A DNA stretch of 64,000 nucleotides from Halomonas cupida (GTDB taxonomy: Bacteria > Pseudomonadota > Gammaproteobacteria > Pseudomonadales > Halomonadaceae): the NCBI RefSeq assembly GCF_900142755.1, contig NZ_FRCA01000002.1, forward strand, positions 334,823-398,822, given 5' to 3'. Below are positions 17,630-27,049 of this stretch, in pieces. The notes below the pieces were generated by a model. The model worked only from the letters and a program-made list of their open reading frames with translations, searched no databases and was not told the DNA's origin. Made by a program: the position numbers and the translations under genes. Each line of letters begins with the position of its first letter. The stretch's first letter is position 1.

Positions 17630-19135
17630 ATGGAACCGATTCTCACCGGGCTCAGCATTCTGGCTGACCCCATCGCCATCGCCGTTATCCTGCTGGGCAC
17701 TATTATCGGTGTGCTGGTAGGTGCGTTGCCGGGACTCAGCTCCTCGATGGCTGTTGCACTGTTGCTCCCGTTCACTATCTATCTTGAACCGATACCTGCC
17801 ATTTCCATGCTCGCCGCACTGTATTGTGCCGGCACTTTTGGTGGTTCCATCACCGCTATCCTGATCAATGCGCCAGGCGCACCTCCTGCCGCCGCCACCG
17901 CTTTTGATGGCTATCCGATGGCCCAGAATGGCGAAGCCGGACGTGCCCTGGGCATGGCGGCCGTTTCCAGCGTCATCGGCGGCATTCTATCGTTGATCGT
18001 CATGGTCCTGGCAGCGCCGGCTCTGGCACGCATTGCCCACTCATTCGGACCACCGGAATACTTTGCCCTCGCCATCTTCGGCCTCTCCATGCTGGCATCC
18101 ATCAGTGGCAAATCTCCGGTAAAGAATCTCATCGGTGGCGCTCTCGGGCTGCTGATTGCCACGGTCGGCGTTGACCTGACCACCGGCGTCGAGCGTTTCA
18201 CTTTCGGTATTCCGCAACTCTACGAAGGCATCAGCTTCATTCCGATTCTCATCGGTCTGTTTGCTGTCGCCGAACTGCTCTCCCAGGCCGATGTCGTCGA
18301 CCGGGCCATGGACCGCATTACCCTGAAGGCCATCAAGCTGCCCTCCAGAGACGACTTCAAGAAGGTATGGAAGACCATCCTGCGCTCTTCCGGTATCGGT
18401 ACCTTCATCGGCATTCTGCCCGCCGAAGGCAGCACCATGGCATCCATGATCGGCTACAACGAAGCACGACGCTGGTCCAGGAATGGTGACAAGTTCGGCA
18501 CTGGCGAGATCGAAGGTATCGCCGGGCCGGAAGCAGCCAACAATGCAGCAACAGGCGGATCCATGGTGCCGACACTGGCACTCGGCATCCCCGGCTCAGC
18601 CACCGCTGCAGTCATTCTGGGCGGCCTGCAGATTCATGGCATACGTCCGGGCAGCTACCTGTTCGAGAACCAACCCGAACTGCTGTATTCCATCTTTGCC
18701 GCCATGCTTGTCGCCAACCTGGTGTTTCTGGTTTTCGGTCTGGTCGGCGCCAGACTGTTCTCTCGCATCTCGCTGATTCCACGAACGTTCCTGTGGCCAA
18801 CCGTATTTGCTCTATGCGTCGTCGGTGCCTACGGCGTCAACCAGAGCCTGGTCGATGTCACCATCATGCTGATTGCAGGCTTCATCGGGTTCTGGCTGAA
18901 GCGCTACGGGTTCGGTGCTGCTCCCATCATCATGGGCGTTGTCCTCGGCTCACTGGTGGAAAACTCCCTCGCTCAATCGCTGATCATCTTCGACCAGGAC
19001 GCTTCTCGCTTCCTGGAGCGTCCTATCGCGCTCGGCTTCTTCCTGCTCGCCTTCCTGAGCATCTTTGCCAAGCCGCTCTCCAACGGACTGAAAGGTCTGA
19101 AGAGACGCAGAGCCGTCAACGGAGGCCATAGCTGA
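17630..19135 (+). CDS. tctA: TTT-family large permease subunit (TctA), system 1
   Basis: A 501-aa inner-membrane permease with about 12 hydrophobic segments. Diagnostic motifs: GVLVGALPGLSSSMAVALLL (first signature), GTFGGSITAILINAPGAPPA and FDGYPMAQNGEAGRALGMAA, and the second signature TFIGILPAEGSTMASMIGYN with GPEAANNAATGGSMVPTLAL. It forms the translocation pore with TctB and uses the proton or sodium gradient. GGAAAG precedes the ATG. It ends within the start codon of the SDR-like gene. Confidence 0.92.
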   Translation: MEPILTGLSILADPIAIAVILLGTIIGVLVGALPGLSSSMAVALLLPFTIYLEPIPAISMLAALYCAGTFGGSITAILINAPGAPPAAATAFDGYPMAQNGEAGRALGMAAVSSVIGGILSLIVMVLAAPALARIAHSFGPPEYFALAIFGLSMLASISGKSPVKNLIGGALGLLIATVGVDLTTGVERFTFGIPQLYEGISFIPILIGLFAVAELLSQADVVDRAMDRITLKAIKLPSRDDFKKVWKTILRSSGIGTFIGILPAEGSTMASMIGYNEARRWSRNGDKFGTGEIEGIAGPEAANNAATGGSMVPTLALGIPGSATAAVILGGLQIHGIRPGSYLFENQPELLYSIFAAMLVANLVFLVFGLVGARLFSRISLIPRTFLWPTVFALCVVGAYGVNQSLVDVTIMLIAGFIGFWLKRYGFGAAPIIMGVVLGSLVENSLAQSLIIFDQDASRFLERPIALGFFLLAFLSIFAKPLSNGLKGLKRRRAVNGGHS

Positions 19136-19887
19136 TGACATCCTCGACACCGCTTCGTGGTCGCGTTGCCCTGGTAACCGGAGGGACACGCAACATCGGA
19201 CGTTCAGTTTGCCTGGAACTGGCACGGCAAGGCGCCGATGTGGCCGTCCTCGCCAGCCGCGACGGCGAAGACATGGCCCGCACTCTGCAGGACATCGAGT
19301 CCCTTGGCCGCCAGGCCATTGGCCTGTGCGCCGATGTATCGTCTGCCGAGGCGATGGAGCAGGCGGTGCAGCAGCTCGGCCGCCGTTTCTCGCAGCTCGA
19401 TATTCTTGTCTGCTGTGCGGCCATCCGCCCTCATCAGCCAGTGGATGAACTGACTCCAGATGTCTGGCGGCAGGTCATGGCCGTCAACCTGGATGGCCCC
19501 TTTCTGGCAACGAGAGCAGCATTACCACTACTGTCTGCCTCGGATCAGGGCGCCATCCTCACCTTCGGTGGTGTCAGCGCTCACCTCGGTGCTGCGGAAC
19601 GAGCCGGTGTGATCGCCTCGAAGATGGGAGTCGTCGGACTGACCCGTGCTCTGGCCGTGGAGCTGGCAGAGCGTGGCATCACCGCCAACTGTGTTGTACC
19701 CGGGCAGATCGATACGCAACGCCCCGTCAACTCGCCTACACCACAGCTCGCCTCGGGGTCCACGGCGGCCCAACGCCTTGGCAGACCAGAGGAAGTGGCC
19801 TCCATGGTCGCTTACCTGGCAGGCCCCGATGCCCGTTACATCACAGGTCAGACACTGCATATCAACGGTGGTCGTTACCTTGGGTAA
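19135..19887 (+). CDS. Short-chain dehydrogenase/reductase-fold protein with altered catalytic residues
   Basis: A 250-aa Rossmann-fold protein. The cofactor motif VTGGTRNIGRSV, the NAG-like region CCAAIRPHQP and the C-terminal ARYITGQTLHINGGRYLG are typical of classical SDRs. The usual catalytic Ser falls in LTFGGVSA, and the YxxxK motif reads VIASK, so both the Ser and the Tyr appear replaced while Lys is kept. It may act on an unusual substrate or have a non-redox role. Start overlaps the tctA stop by 1 nt, so it belongs to the TTT operon and should act on the imported compound. Confidence 0.8.
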   Translation: MTSSTPLRGRVALVTGGTRNIGRSVCLELARQGADVAVLASRDGEDMARTLQDIESLGRQAIGLCADVSSAEAMEQAVQQLGRRFSQLDILVCCAAIRPHQPVDELTPDVWRQVMAVNLDGPFLATRAALPLLSASDQGAILTFGGVSAHLGAAERAGVIASKMGVVGLTRALAVELAERGITANCVVPGQIDTQRPVNSPTPQLASGSTAAQRLGRPEEVASMVAYLAGPDARYITGQTLHINGGRYLG

Positions 19888-19891
19888 TCCG

Positions 19892-20986
19892 ATGGACAAC
19901 CGGCCACCTCTCCACGCCAGCGAGAAGAGATCAGAAGCTCCTGCACCGCTTGTCAGGACACTCATTCTTCCCGCCATCGCGGCAACACTGGGCGGTTACC
20001 TGTGGCAGACCCTGGGCCTGCCCTTGGGCTGGCTGATGGGCTCGGCGATCATGATCGGTGGGTTGGCATTGAGCGGCTTATCCATCCAGATGCCCAAGCC
20101 GCTGCACCGTGGTGGGCTTCTGATCGTGGGGTCCAGCGTAGGATTATGGGTAACTCCCGAAGTGGCTTCGCAGATGCTCGGATGGTTGCCGGTCATGCTG
20201 GTCTCCGCAGTTCTGGGCATCACCCTGGCCATTGCACTGACGCCCCTTTTTGCCCGCCTATCCGGCCTCGATACGGCGACAGCCTATTTCTGCCTGCTGC
20301 CGGGCGGCGTCATCGAAATGGCAGAGATCGGCGAGCGCTATTCCGCAAACCGCGCTGCCATCGCCGCTCTGCATGCCACACGCGTCGGCCTCATCGTCAC
20401 GCTGATTCCTGCCATTGCGCAGCACTACGGGCACCAGGTCCCGATGTTGTCCGGCGGCGGCCACGCCCTGTCGGCTCCCCTGCTGATCTCGGTCCTTGGA
20501 CTATCCATGCTGGCCAGTACCTTCACCTCACGTCTCGGTATGCCATCCGCCTGGCTGCTGACGCCCTTGATCATCAGTGGCGTCATGTCTGGCGCGGAGT
20601 TCACCAACAGCGGGCAGATGCCGGGATGGCTGCTGATCATCGCCCAACTGATCGTCGGCTTCAGTCTCGGCGCCAAATTCAAGCGCGAATCCCTGCTCGC
20701 ACTGCCACGCTCGCTGGTCACCGGCATCGTCATCCTGCTGGTGATCGGTTCGCTGGTGTCCGGTGCGGCGCTGATCTTCGCGCTGTTCAGCGAAGGCGAG
20801 ACCGCCATGACCCTCGTGCTGAGCTTCGCCGTAGGCGGCATGGCGGAAATGACCCTTACCGCCAAGGTCCTTGGCCAGAACGCCGCCCTGGTGGCGGCCT
20901 TTCATGCTGTCCGTGCTGTCACCGTCAATCTCTTCGCAGGGCCTCTCTGGGCGAGGCTCACCCGTAACTCCACTACTGATGAATGA
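19892..20986 (+). CDS. AbrB-family (duplicated) integral membrane protein
   Basis: A 364-aa protein with about 10 hydrophobic segments arranged as two similar halves, each starting with a segment like LGWLMGSAIMIGGLALSG and MPSAWLLTPLIISGVMSGAE. This fits the membrane AbrB family (once called putative ammonia monooxygenase), suggested to be transporters or regulators. The family is often found near TTT genes. The frame is open upstream into the SDR gene; the ATG at 19892, 4 nt past that gene's stop, is the sensible start though its ribosome site is weak. It overlaps the next gene region by 4 nt if the latter uses ATG 20983. Confidence 0.75.
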   Translation: MDNRPPLHASEKRSEAPAPLVRTLILPAIAATLGGYLWQTLGLPLGWLMGSAIMIGGLALSGLSIQMPKPLHRGGLLIVGSSVGLWVTPEVASQMLGWLPVMLVSAVLGITLAIALTPLFARLSGLDTATAYFCLLPGGVIEMAEIGERYSANRAAIAALHATRVGLIVTLIPAIAQHYGHQVPMLSGGGHALSAPLLISVLGLSMLASTFTSRLGMPSAWLLTPLIISGVMSGAEFTNSGQMPGWLLIIAQLIVGFSLGAKFKRESLLALPRSLVTGIVILLVIGSLVSGAALIFALFSEGETAMTLVLSFAVGGMAEMTLTAKVLGQNAALVAAFHAVRAVTVNLFAGPLWARLTRNSTTDE

Positions 20987-21000
20987 CCCTGGAGGACCAT

Positions 21001-22431
21001 GTGTCTGTTACCCGTAATGTCTTTGCCGAAATGCCAGAGAATACCGACATCACCGCTCAAGCCGCTGCTTTCGTGGAGCAGGTCAAGTTCGCGGATATTC
21101 CCGATGAGGCACTGAAGATCGGCAAGCGCTGTCTGCTGGATGGGCTGGGCCTGTTCGTCGCAGGCTCAGAAGAACACTCGGTACGCATGCTGGCCGAAGA
21201 TGCAGCCGAGGCTGGCGGCCGTGAGGACGCTCTATTGTTGGGGCTGGAGAACCAACGCGGCCCCGTCGCGCTTGCCGCGCGGGTCCTGGGCACCGCAGGC
21301 CACGCCCATGACTGGGATGACAGCCAGGTCAGCCTGGATCCCTCACATATCTATGGTCTTCTCACTCACCCGACAATCCCGCCGCTGACAGCCAGTCTGG
21401 TAATGAGTCAACGATTGGGTGCGGTCAGCGGGGAACGCTTCATGGAGGCTTTCCTGACGGGGTTCGAGGTGGAGTGCAAGATTTCGGAATGGATGCTGCC
21501 CCACCACTACATGCAGGGAATGCACTCCAGCGGCACCGTCGGCACCTTTGGCGCCTTCGCCAGTGCTGCCAAGCTCCTGGGTCTCGAAGGCGAGCGTCTG
21601 CGCCATGGCTTCGGTATCGCCGCCAGCCTGGCCGCTGGTATTCGCTGCAACTTCGGCACCATGACCAAGCCCCTGCATGTTGGCCGTGCATCGGAAAACG
21701 GCGTCACCGCTGCGCTTCTTGCCCAGCGAGGCTTCACCGCTGACCCCGAGGCACTGGATGGCCCCTGGGGGTTCATGGCTGTCCATGGCGGCGGCGCCAG
21801 CGCAGACAAACTGAAACAGGGGTTCGGCAAGACCTGGTCCATCCTTGATCCCGGTGTCTCCATCAAACCCTATCCGTGTGGTGTACTGACCCATCCGACC
21901 ATCGACCTCATGCTACGACTGGTCTCCGAGGCCGACATTCAACCGGAGGATATCGATACTGTCGTGGTGCACGCCGGTTCCAACATCCTCAATCCGATTC
22001 GCTACCCGATTGCAGCCAATCATCTGCAGGCAAAGTTCTCCCTGCCTGCTGCCCTGGCGATGATTGCCTTGAACCGGCAGGCCGGCAAGGTCGAGTTCTC
22101 TGACGAGTTTGTCGCCTCGGATGCCATGCAGGCCATGCAGCACCGAGTACGCACACAGCTGGATCCCGACATCGAGGCCCAGGGCTTCGACAAGATGCGC
22201 TCACGTATCACGATAGAACTGAACAACGGTGAAAGCGTCAGTGGCTGGGCAGACGAGCGTTATCGTGGTGGGCCGGAAAATCCATTGAGCGACGCTGAGC
22301 TCGAAGCCAAGGTTCGCTCCTGCTGCGCGGGTGTTCTTGCTGATGACGCTCAGGATGCGCTGATCACCGCGGCCTGGTCCATCACCGATCTCAGCGACGT
22401 TGCCAGCATTGCACGCCAGCTTCAGAGCTGA
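21001..22431 (+). CDS. MmgE/PrpD-family protein (2-methylcitrate dehydratase-like)
   Basis: A ~476-aa cytoplasmic protein of the MmgE/PrpD family, which includes 2-methylcitrate dehydratase, cis-aconitate decarboxylase and iminodisuccinate epimerase. Seen: AGHAHDWDDSQV near residue 100, the helical domain, FGTMTKPLHVGRASENGV, and the late KPYPCGVLTHPTIDL. I prefer the GTG at 21001 because GGAGG lies at 20991-20995; an ATG at 20983 overlapping the AbrB stop gives six more residues. Last gene of the TTT operon, followed by a terminator. It probably performs the chemistry on the imported polycarboxylate. Confidence 0.82.
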   Translation: MSVTRNVFAEMPENTDITAQAAAFVEQVKFADIPDEALKIGKRCLLDGLGLFVAGSEEHSVRMLAEDAAEAGGREDALLLGLENQRGPVALAARVLGTAGHAHDWDDSQVSLDPSHIYGLLTHPTIPPLTASLVMSQRLGAVSGERFMEAFLTGFEVECKISEWMLPHHYMQGMHSSGTVGTFGAFASAAKLLGLEGERLRHGFGIAASLAAGIRCNFGTMTKPLHVGRASENGVTAALLAQRGFTADPEALDGPWGFMAVHGGGASADKLKQGFGKTWSILDPGVSIKPYPCGVLTHPTIDLMLRLVSEADIQPEDIDTVVVHAGSNILNPIRYPIAANHLQAKFSLPAALAMIALNRQAGKVEFSDEFVASDAMQAMQHRVRTQLDPDIEAQGFDKMRSRITIELNNGESVSGWADERYRGGPENPLSDAELEAKVRSCCAGVLADDAQDALITAAWSITDLSDVASIARQLQS

Positions 22432-22458
22432 CTGGAAACATCGACTGGAATGCATTCA

Positions 22459-22480
22459 GGGGCGTCGGTACCGGCGCCCC
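22459..22480 (+). terminator. Terminator of the tctCBA-mmgE operon
   Basis: A 22-bp near-perfect palindrome, GGGGCG ... CGCCCC around CGGTACCG, 27 nt after the MmgE/PrpD stop, followed by TGTCTTCAT. Strong stem, weak U-tract. Confidence 0.6.
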
Positions 22481-22514
22481 TGTCTTCATCTGCACAGTCT
22501 TATAGCGATTCACT

Positions 22515-24194
22515 TCACTCTTCGGACGCAGGCATGAAGCGCAGCAACCGCTCGGTATCTTCTTCTGACCAGTCAGCGGGAGAGGTCACCGCCAGCCAGG
22601 CCCGTGTGTATTGCCGTGCCGAGTAGTTATGCCCGTGGCCTGGGGGAGCCTTCCCAGCGGTCAGCATATCCATCGCCACCTCGAAAAAGCTGACCACGGG
22701 CACCCACTCAAACAGCGGTGACACATCCGGCCCCCTTGGCGGTCTCATCCAGTTGGGCTCTCTAAACCACATGTTCTCGTCGAAGAACGAAATCGCATCC
22801 GATGGATTGACGATGTAGGCAATGCGTACCGGCCCCCACTCACGATGATCCGCGTCATCTCCATCCTGAGCACCGATCACCCGAATGAAGGAGCCATCCT
22901 CGAATGCGGGTTGCCAGGCCGGTGAGTCTCCCTCGGGATTTGCCTGGATGCGGCTCCACATCGGATTGCGAAAGGTTGGCCCCGCCCATACCGCTCCCTG
23001 AATCGGCTGGTTGATGTAGGCATACATTGGAGCGGATGCTTCCGAGCCCAACGACCCCAAGCTCAGCCCAAACAGATACAACCGAGGCCGCTCGGATATC
23101 GGTAACGTCTTCCAGTACTCGTAGATCTCATTGAAGACGATAGCCGCGGACTGCTGCGCCCTCCCCGGCTCCAGAATCAGCGAGTGGGGGCTGGGAAGGT
23201 AGGAGTACTGGACACCCACAATCGCGGTATCCCCGCCGTACATGAATTCCAGTGGTGCCAGCGCTTCGTTCTGGAGCCAACCGGTTCCCGTCGGTGTGGC
23301 AATGACCAGCAACTCGCGCGAGAAGGCTCCCGTGCGTTGCAGCTCCTTCAGCGCCAGGCGAGCCCGGTCCTCCGTATCATCGGCAGATCTCAAGCCCACA
23401 TAGGCACGGATGGGCTCCATGGCCGCTTGCCCGGTGAAGGACGCAATGTCTTCGGCTCGCGGCCCCTCGCTCACATAGCGCTTTCCGGCCAGCCCCAGAC
23501 GATCCCAGGCAATCAAGGAATCCGGGCTTCCAGAGCGGGTTGATCGAGACGGAGGCAATACGCCAGGAGGGTCACTGACATCCACCGCCGCTTGAACCTG
23601 ATCCACCGCGGTAATGGCATAACTGACCATGGTGCCGTTGACCACATTGACCAACAGCATCAGAAACACCACCACCCCAACCACCGAGGCCACACGCCGC
23701 CGGATGTAACGGCGTGGAAAGGCAGCAGCAACGCGAATGCCCCAGATCAGTCCAGCCCCCAGCAGCATCAACGAAACTGCGACGGCTCCGGCAACCAGAA
23801 GTATTCGCAGGTAATAGACACCTTCCACCGGCGGCATACCCATCAACTGTCGGGTGGAATTCTGCCAGTCTGCTGCATGCCAGAGGTGGTACGCGAGGTG
23901 GACGCAAAGAATCGTCACCAGTATGCCGAACGCTGCCGGTCGCCACCTGGCACGGAAGGTTGGCAACTCCATGAACCGCCATAGCCAGCTCATGAGCAGG
24001 CCCGCCCCGTATCCCAGAAAGAAGGCAAGTCCGGTCAGGATGGCCTGATGGATCCATGGACGAGGCACCAGCGACGGCATGAAGGTCAGAGCACACAGCA
24101 GCCCACCCAGCAGAACACCGGCCAATGACGGGGAATACCACCTCCGCCACGCATCCTGGTGGGGGGATCTCATGTTTACGGTATGCCAGACCAT
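22515..24194 (-). CDS. Membrane-anchored alpha/beta-hydrolase (Abhydrolase_9 type)
   Basis: A 559-aa protein. The first ~220 residues have four to five hydrophobic segments (SPSLAGVLLGGLLCALTFMP is the first), as in the N-terminal membrane domain that pairs with Abhydrolase_9. The C-terminal ~330 residues form an alpha/beta-hydrolase with the nucleophile elbow FGLSLGSLGSEAS (GxSxG) and a late His. The start is taken as ATG 24194 with AAAGGGA just before it; the frame is open to 24386 but upstream residues look like noise. Substrate is unknown. It is transcribed alone, after the terminator of the BASS gene. Confidence 0.75.
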   Translation of the reverse strand: MVWHTVNMRSPHQDAWRRWYSPSLAGVLLGGLLCALTFMPSLVPRPWIHQAILTGLAFFLGYGAGLLMSWLWRFMELPTFRARWRPAAFGILVTILCVHLAYHLWHAADWQNSTRQLMGMPPVEGVYYLRILLVAGAVAVSLMLLGAGLIWGIRVAAAFPRRYIRRRVASVVGVVVFLMLLVNVVNGTMVSYAITAVDQVQAAVDVSDPPGVLPPSRSTRSGSPDSLIAWDRLGLAGKRYVSEGPRAEDIASFTGQAAMEPIRAYVGLRSADDTEDRARLALKELQRTGAFSRELLVIATPTGTGWLQNEALAPLEFMYGGDTAIVGVQYSYLPSPHSLILEPGRAQQSAAIVFNEIYEYWKTLPISERPRLYLFGLSLGSLGSEASAPMYAYINQPIQGAVWAGPTFRNPMWSRIQANPEGDSPAWQPAFEDGSFIRVIGAQDGDDADHREWGPVRIAYIVNPSDAISFFDENMWFREPNWMRPPRGPDVSPLFEWVPVVSFFEVAMDMLTAGKAPPGHGHNYSARQYTRAWLAVTSPADWSEEDTERLLRFMPASEE

Positions 24195-24376
24195 TCCCTT
24201 TCCCTTCCCTGTTGATAGGCTCTCGACGATACGGAACTGGCTCAGAAAGGGAACACCCAGGGCGTGACGAGTACTGCCATGGCACCGGCCAGGCCGATAA
24301 GAACGCATACAACCTGTGCTGTATTGATCACTACAGGCAAGCATAGCAGGCGAGTGTTTTCCGCCAGCCTCAAAAA

Positions 24377-24402
24377 GGCCGAGCACATTGCTGTGCTCGG
24401 CC
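24377..24402 (-). terminator. Rho-independent terminator of the BASS gene
   Basis: GGCCGAGCACA (24377-24387) and TGTGCTCGGCC (24392-24402) form an 11-bp perfect stem with a 4-nt loop. On the minus strand it is followed by TTTTTGAGG. It lies 46 nt after the BASS stop. Confidence 0.9.
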
Positions 24403-24447
24403 CTTGTTCGTCATCTGAGGTTGCGCTAGATCCGGGGTTGCGCCAGA

Positions 24448-25398
24448 TCAGGACCTGGCAGCATTCGTATCCAACGGCTCGTCATCTACCGAACGACGCT
24501 TCCAGTAGCCGGCCAGCAGTGAGCCGGAAACATTGTGCCAGACGGAGAACAGCGCTCCGGGCAGCGCCGACGTCGCGGAGAAGAACTGGCTGGCCAACGA
24601 CACCGCCAGCCCGGAGTTCTGCATCCCGACCTCGATGGCGATGGTCCTGGAAGTACGCTTGTCGAAACCAAGCATACGACCGATGTTGTAGCCTCCAGCC
24701 AGACCGATGGCGTTATGCAGTATCACCGCCAGTGCCACCATCGGGCCGAGTGTGGCCAGCCGACCGGCATTGAGGCCCACCACAATGGCGATGATGATGA
24801 CGATGGCAAACATCGCCAGGGTCGCCAATGCCGGCTCGACGCGCTTGATCTGTCGACCCAGGAAATGGTGAATCACCACCCCCAGAGCAATCGGCGCGAT
24901 CACCAGCTTGGCAATGCTGAGGAACATGCCCCATACCGGAACTTCAACACTCTGTCCCACCAGCGCCCAGGTCAGCAGAGGCGTGGCGGCCACCGACACC
25001 AGCGTCGAGACCAGCGTCATGGATACCGACAGCGCCACATTGCCGCCCGCCAACCAGGTCATCACGTTGGAAGCAGTGCCACCCGCAGTGGCGCCGACCA
25101 GCACCATGCCTGTAGTGAGCTCCGGCGACAGTCCCAGTGCCCAGGAGATCAGCAATGCCGCCAACGGCATGATCGAGAACTGCAGTATCAGACCCACGGC
25201 AATCGGCAGAGGTGCACGAATCACGCCGAGAAAGTCATGACGCGATAGCGTCAGGCCCATGGCGAACATGATGATCGCCAGCAGCAGCTGAATCCGGGAA
25301 GCCAGACCTGTAAACCAGTCCGGCTGCCATGCAGCGCAGAGGGCAAAGAGAATCGCCCAGACAGGGAACAGGCGATTGATACGCTCGAAGATCGGCAT
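24448..25398 (-). CDS. Bile acid:sodium symporter (BASS) family transporter
   Basis: A 316-aa inner-membrane protein with about 10 hydrophobic segments. Family features: IIMFAMGLTLSRHDF in segment 2, GATAGGTASNVMTWLAGGNV (crossover region contributing Na+ ligands) and EVGMQNSGLAVSLASQFF. Bacterial BASS proteins carry pantoate, pyruvate, alpha-keto acids or sulfonates rather than bile acids. The start at 25398 has AGGA 7 nt upstream; a longer frame from 25479 adds implausible residues. Single-gene unit with its own terminator. Confidence 0.88.
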   Translation of the reverse strand: MPIFERINRLFPVWAILFALCAAWQPDWFTGLASRIQLLLAIIMFAMGLTLSRHDFLGVIRAPLPIAVGLILQFSIMPLAALLISWALGLSPELTTGMVLVGATAGGTASNVMTWLAGGNVALSVSMTLVSTLVSVAATPLLTWALVGQSVEVPVWGMFLSIAKLVIAPIALGVVIHHFLGRQIKRVEPALATLAMFAIVIIIAIVVGLNAGRLATLGPMVALAVILHNAIGLAGGYNIGRMLGFDKRTSRTIAIEVGMQNSGLAVSLASQFFSATSALPGALFSVWHNVSGSLLAGYWKRRSVDDEPLDTNAARS

Positions 25399-25554
25399 AG
25401 GAACATCCTGAAATAATACTTTATTGGATAGCTCGCTATCTTGCGCCAATCGCCGGCATCCGTGAACCCCGCAACGCAATTGTGGCTGAGCCTCTCAATG
25501 CTCGGATTTCCTGGAGCTGGCGAACTCCACGGCACCGCGACTACAGGCAGCGCT

Positions 25555-27039
25555 CTACACGGTGTCGATCACGTCATTCAGAACAAATCTCGCCCGAGTC
25601 CCCTTTCCCGGCCGGCTGGTCAACTCGAGGCGCGACCGATGCCGAGCCAGAATCTCTGTCACGATCGACAACCCAAGCCCTGAGCCCTCTCCGCGACTGC
25701 GACTGCCCTCAGTACGGTAGAAGCGTTGTACCACCAGCGTGATTTCTTCCGACGAAAGCCCGACACCGGTATCGATCACACTCACCTCGATCCCGGCATC
25801 ATGGGCACGCAACTCGATCGTCACCGCACCTCCCTCACCGGTAGCAGACAACGCATTATCGACCAGGTTGGTTATGGCTCGATCGATCAATTCCAGGTCG
25901 GCCGTTATCTGCTGAAGCCCGATGCTGCTGTCGACGCTCAAGGCCACGCCAGTCGCATCGGCATGGGGCTGAAACTTGCCGACGATGTCATAGGCGAGCT
26001 CGGTCAGGGAAAAGGCCTCAACCGCCAGCGGACGGTCCGACACATCGAAGCGAGACAGCTGTGACAACTGATTGGCCAGACGTGCAAGGCGATCCACATT
26101 GGACAGGATCGACTCGACCATCTTCTGTGAGCGCGTATCAGAGAGATCCGGAGCCTGACGTAGCTGTTGGGCATAGCCCTGAACCGAGGTCAGTGGCGTG
26201 CGGAAGTCATGAGAGAGATTGGCGATCAATTCCCGCCGCTGGCTATCGTTCACCCGCAGCGCCTCGAGCTGGGCCTCGATTGTCGCCGCCATGTCATTGA
26301 AGGCGCGCCCGGCCTGACCGATTTCATCGTCGATATCCGCGGGAATTCGCTTGCGGTAATCGCCCTGGGCAAAGCGCTGAACGGCATGAGTCAGTTGCGA
26401 GAAGCGCCGTGTCATCAGCGCGAACAGCAGCAATCCCGCCCCGGCGGACAGCACCAGAGCCCCGGCTCCGGCAAACAGCATGGAGCGCATGATGCTGCTG
26501 GTCTGCCACATGCCCACCATGGTCAGGTGCGCATTGGCTTCGAGAGAAACCAGCAGATACCCCGGCTGCTGATCGGCCCCAAAGGTGACATGGGCGGCGG
26601 AGAAGACGTTCTCGCCACCGGCGCATGGCATCGTCGCATACACCGGTAACATGGGAGTCTCCGACAGGATCTGACGAATGGGCGCGGTCTCGATGACAGC
26701 TCCTTCCCCACAATCCCTGGTTGACCAGGCCGCCACCACCTTCCCGTCGAGATCCACCGCGTAGAGGGTGACCGAAGGATTGATATTGAAGATACGCTCG
26801 GCGGCCGCCTGAGCCTGGGCACTATTGGCACCATGCGTCAGTGGCTCCTGCATGACCGTGGCGAGTTGCTGCGCCAGATCAAGCTGACTGCGCTGAAGCC
26901 ACTCACGACCCAGTTGATCGAACTGCGCTACCGCAACCCAGGCCGCAGCCAATGACATGATCACCAGGCTGGTCAGGTATATGAATGCAATCCGAGCATA
27001 CAGGCTGCGAAACAGACGCGGCACCGAGAATCTCTTCAT
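25555..27039 (-). CDS. Sensor histidine kinase, HprS/CusS-like, next to oxidant-defence genes
   Basis: A 494-aa inner-membrane kinase: TM1 about 15-38, periplasmic sensor 39-185, TM2 186-209, HAMP 210-262, H-box ELIANLSHDFRTPLTS with His277, then N-box (TNLVDNALSATGEGG), G1 (VIDTGVGLSSEE) and G2 (GEGSGLGLSIV). The sensor domain has exactly two Cys (110 and 139) and several Met, which could be oxidised. Start ATG 27039 has GGAAG 5-6 nt upstream and lies 11 nt after the regulator stop. The pair is divergent from the Met-rich peptide/cytochrome b/molybdoenzyme genes, as E. coli HprSR is linked to msrPQ. Confidence 0.88.
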   Translation of the reverse strand: MKRFSVPRLFRSLYARIAFIYLTSLVIMSLAAAWVAVAQFDQLGREWLQRSQLDLAQQLATVMQEPLTHGANSAQAQAAAERIFNINPSVTLYAVDLDGKVVAAWSTRDCGEGAVIETAPIRQILSETPMLPVYATMPCAGGENVFSAAHVTFGADQQPGYLLVSLEANAHLTMVGMWQTSSIMRSMLFAGAGALVLSAGAGLLLFALMTRRFSQLTHAVQRFAQGDYRKRIPADIDDEIGQAGRAFNDMAATIEAQLEALRVNDSQRRELIANLSHDFRTPLTSVQGYAQQLRQAPDLSDTRSQKMVESILSNVDRLARLANQLSQLSRFDVSDRPLAVEAFSLTELAYDIVGKFQPHADATGVALSVDSSIGLQQITADLELIDRAITNLVDNALSATGEGGAVTIELRAHDAGIEVSVIDTGVGLSSEEITLVVQRFYRTEGSRSRGEGSGLGLSIVTEILARHRSRLELTSRPGKGTRARFVLNDVIDTV

Positions 27040-27049
27040 TGCACTTCCT

